Source: DASVLX01 sp035552275 (GTDB taxonomy: Bacteria > Actinomycetota > Actinomycetes > Mycobacteriales > Pseudonocardiaceae). Taken from it: a stretch of 64,000 nt of DNA. The stretch lies in NCBI GenBank assembly GCA_035552275.1, contig DASZLR010000156.1:4140-68139 (forward strand), read 5' to 3'. The notes below the pieces were generated by a model. The model did no database searches. It was given only the letters and a program-made list of their open reading frames with translations, and had not been told where the DNA came from. The position numbers were made by a program, and so were the translations under genes. Below are positions 25,907 through 33,212 of this stretch, piece after piece. Each line of letters opens with the position of its first letter. Position 1 is the first letter of the stretch.

Positions 25907-26260
25907 TCAACCACCCCGCGACGCCGGCCCCGACGCGGGCGTGCGCAAGTCCGCCAACAACTCGACCTGGCCGGACAGCACACCGCTCAGAATCCGCCGA
26001 GCCACCGCCAGCAACTCGGCCACGTGTGGGCTGGTCAGCGAGTAATACACCGATGACCCCTCCTTGCGAGTGGTCACCAGTCCGGCACGGCGCAACACCG
26101 CCAACTGCTGCGACAGGTTCGCCGCCTCGATACCCACCTCGGGCAGCATCTCCGCGACCGCCAACTCCCGCTCGGACAGCAGCTCCAGCACCCGAATCCG
26201 CGCCGGATGCCCCAGCGTCTTGAAGAACTCGGCCTTGAGTTGGTACAGCGGCCTACTCAC
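25907..26260 (-). CDS. ArsR-family transcriptional regulator
   Basis: 117 residues from a GTG at 26260 (the frame is open further upstream but loses similarity). Winged-helix ArsR: LKAEFFKTLGHPARIRVLELLSERELAVAEMLPEVGIEAANLSQQLAVLRRAGLVTTRKEGSSVYYSL. No metal-binding CxC pair is present in the recognition region, so this is probably a redox, sulfide or small-molecule type rather than an arsenic sensor. TTAGCA occurs twice at 26390-26405 in its upstream region, a possible direct-repeat site. Confidence 0.88.
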   Translation of the reverse strand: MSRPLYQLKAEFFKTLGHPARIRVLELLSERELAVAEMLPEVGIEAANLSQQLAVLRRAGLVTTRKEGSSVYYSLTSPHVAELLAVARRILSGVLSGQVELLADLRTPASGPASRGG

Positions 26261-26484
26261 CCCGACCACCCGACTGGGCGCGCCTCGTCGTCCGGGCTGA
26301 TTCCATGCCGCCGATCCCTCCTCAGCTCGCCCCCAGAACCGGGGAACGACCACGACAGCCGCCGCGAGACTGTCGCAATTGCAGACCTTAGCAACTCTTA
26401 GCAGTCGGGGCGAGAGCACGGCGGTGTGGCTGATATTGTCGGCGACGGCCTACCGAACAGATCAGGAGTGCGACGATCACCAGA

Positions 26485-27105
26485 GTGTCACCGCAAACGG
26501 AGCGCGCCCGACGGCGCGATGTGGTTCGGGCCGAGGTGATGGCGATCGTGGAGCGGCAACTCCGGGCCGGCCAGACGTTCGCGGACATCAATGTCGCCAC
26601 CGTGGCCGCCGAAGCCGGCATCTCCCGGACCACGTTCTATGTCTACTTTGACGACAAGACCGACCTGCTGCGAACCTGGTTCGCCGCGATCACCGATCAG
26701 ATCCTGGCCGCCGCGCAGGCATGGTGGACGCTGGACGAATCGGCGACGCGGCAGGATGTCCGCGCCGCGCTGATCACGATCGTGGCCGCCTATCGCCTAC
26801 ACCCGGAGTTGATGGCCGCGACGCACGAGGCCGTCGGCTACGACCACGGCGTGCGCGAGATGGTCGAGGAGTCGATGCGCCGGTACGTCGACGGCCTGCG
26901 CGCCCATATCGAAACGGGACAGCGAGCGGGTTTCATCGATCCGTCGCTGCCCGCCGCCGAGACGGCGTACTGGCTACAGTGGATGTCCGAGCGAGGACTG
27001 CACCGGATGGTGCGCACCGTGCCCGAAGCGCGATCCGGGTCACTTGTCGACGCCTACGCCGGAATCGTGTGGAACACCCTGTACGCCCCGACTCGCGCCC
27101 ACTAG
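26485..27105 (+). CDS. TetR-family transcriptional regulator (second)
   Basis: 206 residues, GTG start. The DNA-binding domain ARRRDVVRAEVMAIVERQLRAGQTFADINVATVAAEAGISRTTFYVYFDDKTDLL matches TetR, and the C-terminal part includes WLQWMSERGLHRMVRTV. It is divergent from the ArsR gene and convergent with the PaaX-like gene (24 bp apart). Confidence 0.88.
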   Translation: MSPQTERARRRDVVRAEVMAIVERQLRAGQTFADINVATVAAEAGISRTTFYVYFDDKTDLLRTWFAAITDQILAAAQAWWTLDESATRQDVRAALITIVAAYRLHPELMAATHEAVGYDHGVREMVEESMRRYVDGLRAHIETGQRAGFIDPSLPAAETAYWLQWMSERGLHRMVRTVPEARSGSLVDAYAGIVWNTLYAPTRAH

Positions 27106-27129
27106 CGATGCTCGGTCGAACGCTGCCGA

Positions 27130-28035
27130 TCAGACCGCGGCGTCATCGCTGGCGATCTCCCGCCAACGGAGCTGAGCGGCCTCATATCCGGCTGAGCGCG
27201 ACTGGTAGAAAATCCGCGCGGCGCGGCGGCCGATCCAGTCCGGCACGAGTTTCTCCGGCAGTTGCGGATCCAGGAACGGGAATCGCTGCCATTCGTTCAC
27301 CAGCCGAATGTGGGTGTAGAGGGCGGCGTCGCCCGGCTCGGCCTTGAGCCCGCTGTAGCGGATCAGCAACTGCTCGTACCTGGTGGCGACATCGCTGAGA
27401 TCCCATGCCTGGGCGACGATCGCGTCTTCGGTCAGGCCGATCGCGCTCGCCGTGCCGATGAACGCGAGGGTCGAGTCCGCCAACCCCAGATCCTCGATGA
27501 CGCGCCGCGCCCGCGACTCGCGATCGGGATGGGGCGACAGCCACACCCCCGGCGTCGGATTGCCGAATCCCTCCCAGCTCAGCGCCGAATAGAGCCGCTT
27601 CCGCGCCGTCCGCTGGGCGTCGGCGATCGTGACGAACAGGATCAGCCACCGGCCGTCCCACTGCCGGTCGTCACTGTGCAGCGAATAGACCCGGGCCGCA
27701 CCGTCCTCGATCAGCCGGACGGCCCGGTCGGTCAGTTCCCAGCGGACCTCCCGGCCCCGCTTCTGGGCGGTGATCCAGCCGGCGGCGGCCGTGCGCGCGA
27801 TGGCCTGGCGGCCGGTCTGCGGCTCGATTCCGACGCCGGCCAGCACCCGCAACAGCGCCGAGGTCCACACCGGTTCCCTGTTCGGGTAGACCAGCTCGGC
27901 CAGCACCGTCAGCAGCATGGACCGCGCGCTGCCGGCGGCCACCGGCAGCCGAACGGCAGAACGTTCGACGGGAGGGGTGTCCGAATCCTGCACGATGTCC
28001 AGTATAGCTGCCGGCCCGCTTGCCGTGGCCGACAT
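27130..28035 (-). CDS. PaaX-like transcriptional regulator (paralogue 1)
   Basis: 301 residues from the ATG at 28035. PaaX N-terminal winged helix: SARSMLLTVLAELVYPNREPVWTSALLRVL, RQAIARTAAAGWITAQKRGREVRWEL; then the central PaaX domain WDGRWLILFVTIADAQRTARKRLYSALSWEGFGNPTPGVWLSPHPDRE and the C-terminal LYTHIRLVNEWQRFPFLDPQLPEKLVPDWIGR. PaaX proteins respond to phenylacetyl-CoA or other acyl-CoAs and repress. Two close paralogues lie at 51468 and 60329. It is divergent from an SDR gene, with a TGACAT/ATGTCA palindrome between them. Confidence 0.92.
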   Translation of the reverse strand: MSATASGPAAILDIVQDSDTPPVERSAVRLPVAAGSARSMLLTVLAELVYPNREPVWTSALLRVLAGVGIEPQTGRQAIARTAAAGWITAQKRGREVRWELTDRAVRLIEDGAARVYSLHSDDRQWDGRWLILFVTIADAQRTARKRLYSALSWEGFGNPTPGVWLSPHPDRESRARRVIEDLGLADSTLAFIGTASAIGLTEDAIVAQAWDLSDVATRYEQLLIRYSGLKAEPGDAALYTHIRLVNEWQRFPFLDPQLPEKLVPDWIGRRAARIFYQSRSAGYEAAQLRWREIASDDAAV

Positions 28036-28069
28036 CTCACGGCAGACGCTATACAAACTGGTACACTCA

Positions 28070-28086
28070 GTGACATAACATGTCAC
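28070..28086. promoter_or_regulatory. GTGACAT-AAC-ATGTCAC palindrome
   Basis: Perfect 7-bp inverted repeat with a 3-bp spacer in the 74-bp gap between the PaaX-like gene and the SDR at 28110. Likely operator of the PaaX-like protein; the half-site TGACAT also occurs before the second PaaX-like gene (51351) and at the start of the ferredoxin reductase gene (56410). Confidence 0.45.
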
Positions 28087-28109
28087 ACTTCGAACTGGCG
28101 GAGGACCGC

Positions 28110-28901
28110 ATGGCAACCATCCCCACCGTCCGATCCCTGACCGAAGCCGCGGTCGTCATCGCCGGCGGCACGTCGGGCGTCGGACTCGCCTCCGCCCACG
28201 CCTTTGTCGACGCCGGCGTCCGCCGGATCGCCCTGCTGGCCCGGAACAAGGCTCGCGGCGACGAGGCCCGCGAGGCCGTGCTCGCCCGCTGCCCGGCGGC
28301 CACCGTCGAATTCATCCCAGTGGACGCCAGTTCGGCCGCCGAGGCGGCCACCGCGATCGACACCGCGCACCAGCGCCTCGGCGGGATCGACGTGCTGGTC
28401 AACTCGACGACATCGAGCTACCGGCCGGAACTGCTGGTGAACATCCCCATCGAGCACATCGCCGAGATCCTCGACCAACAGGCCCTGCCGCCGATGTTCC
28501 TGTCCCACGCCGTGCTGCCGATCATGCGAGCGCAGCACGGCGGCAGCATCATCAACATCGCCTCCGACGCGGCCAAGACGGCGACGCCCGGTGAGACGGT
28601 GCTCGGCGCCAGCATGGCCGCCATCGTCATGTTCTCCCGCACCCTCGCCATGGAGGGCAAGCGCGACGGGATCCGCGTCAACGCCATCACGCCCTCGCTG
28701 ATCGCCGGGACGCCGACCGCGGAACGGGTCACCCAGAACGGCTTCTCCCAGCGGTTGTTCGACAAGGCGGCGAAGCAGGCCCATCTGGGCGTGGCCGAGC
28801 CGGACGATCTCGCCTCCCTGGTGGTGTTCCTCGGCGGGCCGGAGTCCGCGCGGCTCACCGGTCAGGCGATCAGCGTCAATGGCGGCATCTCCGCAGCATG
28901 A
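28110..28901 (+). CDS. SDR-family protein lacking the catalytic Tyr and Lys
   Basis: 263 residues from the ATG at 28110 with GGAGG upstream (an in-frame ATG at 28080 lies inside the palindrome). The cofactor loop AGGTSGVG and the Ser of NIASDAAK are present, but at the YxxxK position the sequence reads LGASM: Leu replaces Tyr and Met replaces Lys. The C-terminus TGQAISVNGGISAA is normal. It therefore binds a nucleotide but should not do standard SDR catalysis; it could be a binding or scaffolding protein or use other chemistry. Directly downstream, 13 bp away, is the metal-receptor-like gene. Confidence 0.85.
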   Translation: MATIPTVRSLTEAAVVIAGGTSGVGLASAHAFVDAGVRRIALLARNKARGDEAREAVLARCPAATVEFIPVDASSAAEAATAIDTAHQRLGGIDVLVNSTTSSYRPELLVNIPIEHIAEILDQQALPPMFLSHAVLPIMRAQHGGSIINIASDAAKTATPGETVLGASMAAIVMFSRTLAMEGKRDGIRVNAITPSLIAGTPTAERVTQNGFSQRLFDKAAKQAHLGVAEPDDLASLVVFLGGPESARLTGQAISVNGGISAA

Positions 28902-28914
28902 GGATGATCGGTCC

Positions 28915-29700
28915 ATGATCGTGCGCGATGACCGAGGCGAGCAACTGTCCATCGAACGCCGCCCGCGGGCGGTGGTGTCGTTGGTGCCCTCGCTGACCGA
29001 GACGATCGAGACCACCCAACCCGGCCTGCTGATCGGCGCCACCGACTACTGCGTCGAACCGTCCACACTGGAGGTGCGGCGAATCGGCGGATCGAAGTAT
29101 CCCCGCGTGGACGACATCCTCGCGCTGCGACCAGATCTGGTGCTGGCCAACGTCGAGGAGAACCGCGCCGACGACGTGCGGCGGCTCCGTGCCGCCGGCG
29201 TTCCGGTGTGGGTCACCGAAGCGCCGGCGACCGTTCCGGACGCGCTGCGCTCGTTGCGTCGGCTGCTCACCGAAGCGTTCGGCCTGCCCGTCCCGGACTG
29301 GCTGGCGACCGCCGAACGGATCTGGCGTCCGGTCCGGCCGGCGTGGGCGCGGGCCGTGGTGCCGGTGTGGCGGCGGCCCTGGGTCGTGCTCGGCCGCGAC
29401 ACCTTCGGCGGGGACGTGCTGCGTCGTCTCGGCGTGCTCAATGCCTGCGACGCCCTCGACGCCGACCAGCAGCGATACCCCCGCCCGCCACTGGACGAAC
29501 TGCTGGCCATGCTGGGCAACGGTCGGGCCGACCTGGTGGTGCTGCCCGACGAGCCCTATGCGTTCACCGATGACGACGGCCCCGAGGCTTTCCCCGGCGC
29601 GCCCTATGTTCTGGTGTCCGGACGGCACCTGACCTGGTGGGGTCCGAGTCTGGTGGACGCCCATCGGCAACTGGCCGCTGCTCTGGGCGCCGGTCGCTGA
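28915..29700 (+). CDS. Helical-backbone metal receptor (BtuF/TroA-like), cytosolic
   Basis: 261 residues. PBP2-like fold typical of cobalamin/siderophore binding proteins: RPRAVVSLVPSLTETI, RIGGSKYPRVDDILALRPDLVLANVEENRADDVRRLRAAGVPVWVTEAPATVPDALRSL. No signal peptide or lipobox is present, so it probably remains in the cytoplasm, unlike transport receptors. Such soluble versions are common in actinomycetes; function unknown. Operon with the SDR upstream; it meets the transglycosylase tail to tail, 10 bp apart. Confidence 0.82.
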   Translation: MIVRDDRGEQLSIERRPRAVVSLVPSLTETIETTQPGLLIGATDYCVEPSTLEVRRIGGSKYPRVDDILALRPDLVLANVEENRADDVRRLRAAGVPVWVTEAPATVPDALRSLRRLLTEAFGLPVPDWLATAERIWRPVRPAWARAVVPVWRRPWVVLGRDTFGGDVLRRLGVLNACDALDADQQRYPRPPLDELLAMLGNGRADLVVLPDEPYAFTDDDGPEAFPGAPYVLVSGRHLTWWGPSLVDAHRQLAAALGAGR

Positions 29701-29710
29701 GCGGCGCCGG

Positions 29711-30865
29711 TCACAAACCCGGCAACTGGCCGGTCACCGGCCGCAGAATCGGGTTGAGGAGTTGGCCGACCGGCGCGGGCAGCACACCGAGCACCGGCGC
29801 CAGCGGACCGGACGACGGCGGCGTGGGCGGCGCCGGCCGGGTCGGCGGGGCTGGCGGCACGCCACCGTTGCCGGGGCTGGGCGCTTTCGGCGGCCCGCCG
29901 GCGATCGGGCGCGGGGCGGGCGCGCCACCCGTTGGCGGCGCGGTCGTGCCGGCCGGCGGCGCGGTGGACGGCCCGCCGGCGCCGTTATCGGCGGCGGTGA
30001 AGTCGACCATCGAGGCGGATCCGCCCGGCTGATCAGGCTGGCTGAGGACACCGCCCTGGTACGCCTGGTACCAACCGAGGACGGTCGTGAGATAGGACTC
30101 GGAATGGTTGTAGCTCCACACAGCGGCGCTCATACCATCCGGTGTGGACAGATCTCCGCCGGCTGCGCACAGGTAACGGGCCGCGGTCGCCGAAGCGTCA
30201 TAGACGTTCTGCGGGTCGGCCGTGCCGTCGCCGTTGCCGTCCGTCGCCCACATCGCCCAGGATGACGGGATGAACTGCATGGGCCCCATCGCCCGCGCCC
30301 ACTGCCCCGCGCCGCCCTGGATCGCGGCGGTCCCGCTGGCGCCGTTCAACGCCGGACCGAAGACCGGGTTGATCATCTCACCATCGGGTGTGACATCACC
30401 GCCCTCCGCGTGATTGGACTCGACTTTCCCAATCGCGGCCAGCAACGCCCACCCGAGATCGCAGCCGGAATTCCGCTGATCGACGGTCGTCGCGGCCCGG
30501 CGATACGAGTCAAGCACTGTCGCGGGAATGCCGTACGCGCCGGTGAGCAGCACATCGGCGGGTGCGGTGTGACCGGGCCCCGGCGGTCCGGACACCACGG
30601 TGTCGCCTTTGGACGGTGCGGCGGGAGCCGGGAACAGCGGGTTTCCCGCACTCGCGGCAGCCACCCCGCCGGCCGGCGCCGGCCGGCGGGGATACTGGGC
30701 CGCGGCAGGCGATGCCGACAATGCTGACAGCGTGGCCGTCTCCATCGCGCTGACCAGCAGCATCGCCCCAGCGACGACAACCGCCGCGTATCCCGCTTGG
30801 GCACGCCGGCCCGCGCGCCGCGATGGCCGCCGATGCCGACCCCGACCAGGTTCGCCGTTGAACAC
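29711..30865 (-). CDS. Secreted lytic transglycosylase with proline-rich tail
   Basis: 384 residues from a GTG at 30865. A basic N-terminus is followed by a membrane segment (AGYAAVVVAGAMLLVSA) as signal or anchor. The catalytic part, about 120-280, shows CDLGWALLAAIGKVESNHAEGG (Glu), GPMQFIPSSWAMWATDGNGDG, ASATAARYLCAAGGDLS and AVWSYNHSESYLTTVLGWYQAY, the SLT/MltB-type pattern. The last ~90 residues are Pro/Gly/Ala-rich, probably spanning the wall. It cleaves peptidoglycan glycan strands; unrelated to the catabolic genes. Confidence 0.9.
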   Translation of the reverse strand: MFNGEPGRGRHRRPSRRAGRRAQAGYAAVVVAGAMLLVSAMETATLSALSASPAAAQYPRRPAPAGGVAAASAGNPLFPAPAAPSKGDTVVSGPPGPGHTAPADVLLTGAYGIPATVLDSYRRAATTVDQRNSGCDLGWALLAAIGKVESNHAEGGDVTPDGEMINPVFGPALNGASGTAAIQGGAGQWARAMGPMQFIPSSWAMWATDGNGDGTADPQNVYDASATAARYLCAAGGDLSTPDGMSAAVWSYNHSESYLTTVLGWYQAYQGGVLSQPDQPGGSASMVDFTAADNGAGGPSTAPPAGTTAPPTGGAPAPRPIAGGPPKAPSPGNGGVPPAPPTRPAPPTPPSSGPLAPVLGVLPAPVGQLLNPILRPVTGQLPGL

Positions 30866-30972
30866 TGTTTCTCCCGATGTTCTCGTGTGTCCTCGTGTCG
30901 CCCGGCCCGCAGCGCCGACGGCTAGGATTCTCTACACGTGAGGTACGTTACTGGCCAATTGTGTCGAACGTC

Positions 30973-30985
30973 AACGATCGTTCAC
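30973..30985. promoter_or_regulatory. Second AACGATCGTT box
   Basis: AACGATCGTT followed by CAC, identical over 13 bases to the box beside the TetR gene at 20047. It lies in the 257-bp gap between the transglycosylase and the alcohol dehydrogenase, which otherwise shows only a possible promoter (TAGGAT around 30923) and no gene. Confidence 0.35.
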
Positions 30986-31122
30986 CGCTGTCCGCCGCGC
31001 AGCGGGCCGCCGAGTTACAAACAGGTAGCAAACCCAGGTAGTTCTACCCGTGACTCGTCTCATACTCGCTCGGATACCGTTCCGCTTGGTGTCATGCATC
31101 GAGGCATTTCGAGGAGGCCCAC

Positions 31123-32223
31123 ATGCGGATCGTCGCCGCGGTAGCCCACGAAGAGGACGAACCCTTCACCATCGAGGAACTCACGCTCGACGCACCGCGG
31201 TCCGACGAGCTGCTGGTCAGGATCGACGCGGTCGGCGTGTGTTCGACCGACATCGCCATTCGTGACCAGTGTCTGCCGGTCCCGCTGCCGGCCGTGCTCG
31301 GCCATGAGGGCGCCGGTGTCGTTGAGGCGGTCGGGAGCCAGGTCAGCAAGGTCGCGCCGGGCGACAAGGTGGTGCTGACCTACGGTTCGTGCGGACGCTG
31401 CGCGCTGTGCGCCGGCGGCCACCCGGCGTACTGCCTCGAACTGGTCGGCCGGAACCTCTCGGGCGGGCGGCCGGATGGCAGCAACGCGCTGCACGGCGAT
31501 GGCGGCGACATCCATGGTTTCTTCTTCAGCCAGTCCTCTTTCGCCACGCACGCCATCGCGACCGAACGCAATGTCGTCCGGCTGGACGACGACGTGAACC
31601 TGGACATCGCGGCGCCGCTGGGCTGCGGCATCCAGACCGGAGCGGGCGCGGTGATGAACCGACTCCGCCCGGAGGCCGGTTCGAGCCTGGCCGTGTTCGG
31701 TCTCGACGCTGTCGGTCTGGCCGCGCTGCTCGCGGCCCGCGCGGTCGGCTGCGCGACGATCATCGCGGTCGACACCGAGGCGGCCCGGCTGGAACTGGCG
31801 CGAGAACTCGGTGCGACGGACACCGTCAACATGTCCCGGGTCAACCCGGTCAGCTCGATCACCGGACTCACCGGGGTCGGCGTCTGTTACGCGGTCGTCT
31901 CCAGCGCCTCCCCCGATGTCGCACGTCAGGCCGTGAACAGCTTGGCGCCGTTGGGCACCTGTGCGTTGCTGGGCCGGGGGCCGATCGGGACCGAACTCTC
32001 GGTCACCATGACCAACCTGCTGATCCCCGGCCGCACGGTGACCGGCGTGACCGAGGGCGACAGCCGACCGGACGAGTTCATTCCACGGCTGTTGGCCCTC
32101 TATCAGCAGGGCCGGTTCCCGCTTGACCAGCTGATCGACACCTACGCCCTGGGCGATATCAATCGGGCCATTGAGGACACCGAGTCGGGCAAGACGATCA
32201 AGGCCGTGCTGCGGCCGCACTGA
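31123..32223 (+). CDS. Zinc-type alcohol dehydrogenase homologue with altered cofactor loop
   Basis: 366 residues, ATG preceded by GAGGAGG. It has catalytic zinc ligands C40 and H61-E62, structural zinc cysteines C90, C93, C96 and C104, and HGFFFSQSSFATHA, as in aryl/benzyl-alcohol dehydrogenases. The nucleotide-binding loop reads VFGLDAVG where the paralogue at 52482 has VFGAGAVG: an Asp replaces the middle glycine of GxGxxG. A conserved VDTT further on is VVSS. These changes may impair NAD binding, so activity is doubtful. Roughly half identical to the 52482 protein by eye. Confidence 0.9.
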   Translation: MRIVAAVAHEEDEPFTIEELTLDAPRSDELLVRIDAVGVCSTDIAIRDQCLPVPLPAVLGHEGAGVVEAVGSQVSKVAPGDKVVLTYGSCGRCALCAGGHPAYCLELVGRNLSGGRPDGSNALHGDGGDIHGFFFSQSSFATHAIATERNVVRLDDDVNLDIAAPLGCGIQTGAGAVMNRLRPEAGSSLAVFGLDAVGLAALLAARAVGCATIIAVDTEAARLELARELGATDTVNMSRVNPVSSITGLTGVGVCYAVVSSASPDVARQAVNSLAPLGTCALLGRGPIGTELSVTMTNLLIPGRTVTGVTEGDSRPDEFIPRLLALYQQGRFPLDQLIDTYALGDINRAIEDTESGKTIKAVLRPH

Positions 32224-32294
32224 CCGACGACGCGGTAACCGACCGAATCTGTCACGCCGAGTGTCCACCAGGTAACCATCCTGTCCTCATTCGA

Positions 32295-33206
32295 GTGGAT
32301 CAGTCGCGCACGTTCTACACTCATGGCCAGTTGCGCGACGAAGCGCCACCGAGGGATGTGACTGCCGTGCGCACCCAGGGCACGACCGGTTTCGCTGGCG
32401 AGATGACCAGTTTCATCGGTCGCCGGCGGGAGATCGCCGACGTCAAGAGAGCGCTGGCGGGTTCTCGCCTGGTGACCCTGACCGGCGTCGGCGGCGTCGG
32501 CAAGACGCGGCTCGCCGCACGGATCGCGGTCGATCTGGCGGCCGCCTTCCCGGACGGCGTGTGGCTTGTCGAACTGGCCAACGTCTCGGAGCCGGAGTTG
32601 CTGAGCAATGCGGTGGCCGAGGCGCTGGGCCTGCGCGACCACTCGGCGCGGTCGCCGGACGAAGTCGTGGTCGATCACCTCAAAGACCAGCGAACGCTCT
32701 TGGTGCTGGACAACTGCGAACACCTGCTGGACCGGTGCGCGACGCTGGTCAGCGCGGTGCTGCGGGCCGCGCCCGAGGTCGTCATCCTGGCCACCAGCCG
32801 CGAGCCGCTGGGCACGATCGGCGAGCACAGTTGGCCGGTGCCACCGCTGTCCATGCCGGACCTCGCCAACGTGGCCCCGACCAGAGGCGGTTATGTCTAC
32901 GGGCACGAGGCGCTGGCGCTGTTCGAGGAACGCGCGAAGGCAGTGCTGCCGGACTTCGCGCTGGACTCCACATCCAAGCGGGCCGCGGCCGAACTGTGCC
33001 AACGGCTGGACGGACTGCCGCTGGCCATCGAACTGGCCGCGGTGCGGCTGCGCGCACTGTCCATCGAACAGATCCTCAGCCGGCTGGAGGACCGGTACCG
33101 GCTGCTGAAGTCGACCAGCCATGGCGGCCCGGCCCGGCACCAGACGCTGCGGGCGGCGGTCGACTGGAGCTTCGACCTCTGCTCAGAGCAGGAGAAGACA
33201 CTGTAG
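32295..33206 (+). CDS. LuxR-type ATPase regulator, N-terminal part (ends at in-frame amber)
   Basis: 303 residues. Contains FIGRRREIADVKRAL, the P-loop LTGVGGVGKTRLA (about 60), Walker B TLLVLDNCEHLL, and LATSREPLGTIGEHSW, i.e. the NB-ARC/AAA ATPase of large LuxR regulators, and CQRLDGLPLAIELAAVRLRAL. It stops at TAG 33204-33206. The same frame continues directly as the protein at 33213, and homologues carry Trp (EKTLWARLSVFAG) at the stop position, so this is half of one gene interrupted by a TGG to TAG change. Confidence 0.85.
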   Translation: MDQSRTFYTHGQLRDEAPPRDVTAVRTQGTTGFAGEMTSFIGRRREIADVKRALAGSRLVTLTGVGGVGKTRLAARIAVDLAAAFPDGVWLVELANVSEPELLSNAVAEALGLRDHSARSPDEVVVDHLKDQRTLLVLDNCEHLLDRCATLVSAVLRAAPEVVILATSREPLGTIGEHSWPVPPLSMPDLANVAPTRGGYVYGHEALALFEERAKAVLPDFALDSTSKRAAAELCQRLDGLPLAIELAAVRLRALSIEQILSRLEDRYRLLKSTSHGGPARHQTLRAAVDWSFDLCSEQEKTL

Positions 33207-33212
33207 GCGCGG

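Noticed and set aside
25636..25983. Minus-strand open frames in the region upstream of pckG
   Set aside because: They overlap the ArsR coding end, have no ribosome site and no recognisable domain.
30866..31122. Possible c-di-AMP (ydaO) riboswitch before the transglycosylase
   Set aside because: Such switches are common before wall hydrolases, but I could not find its conserved core bases in this leader.
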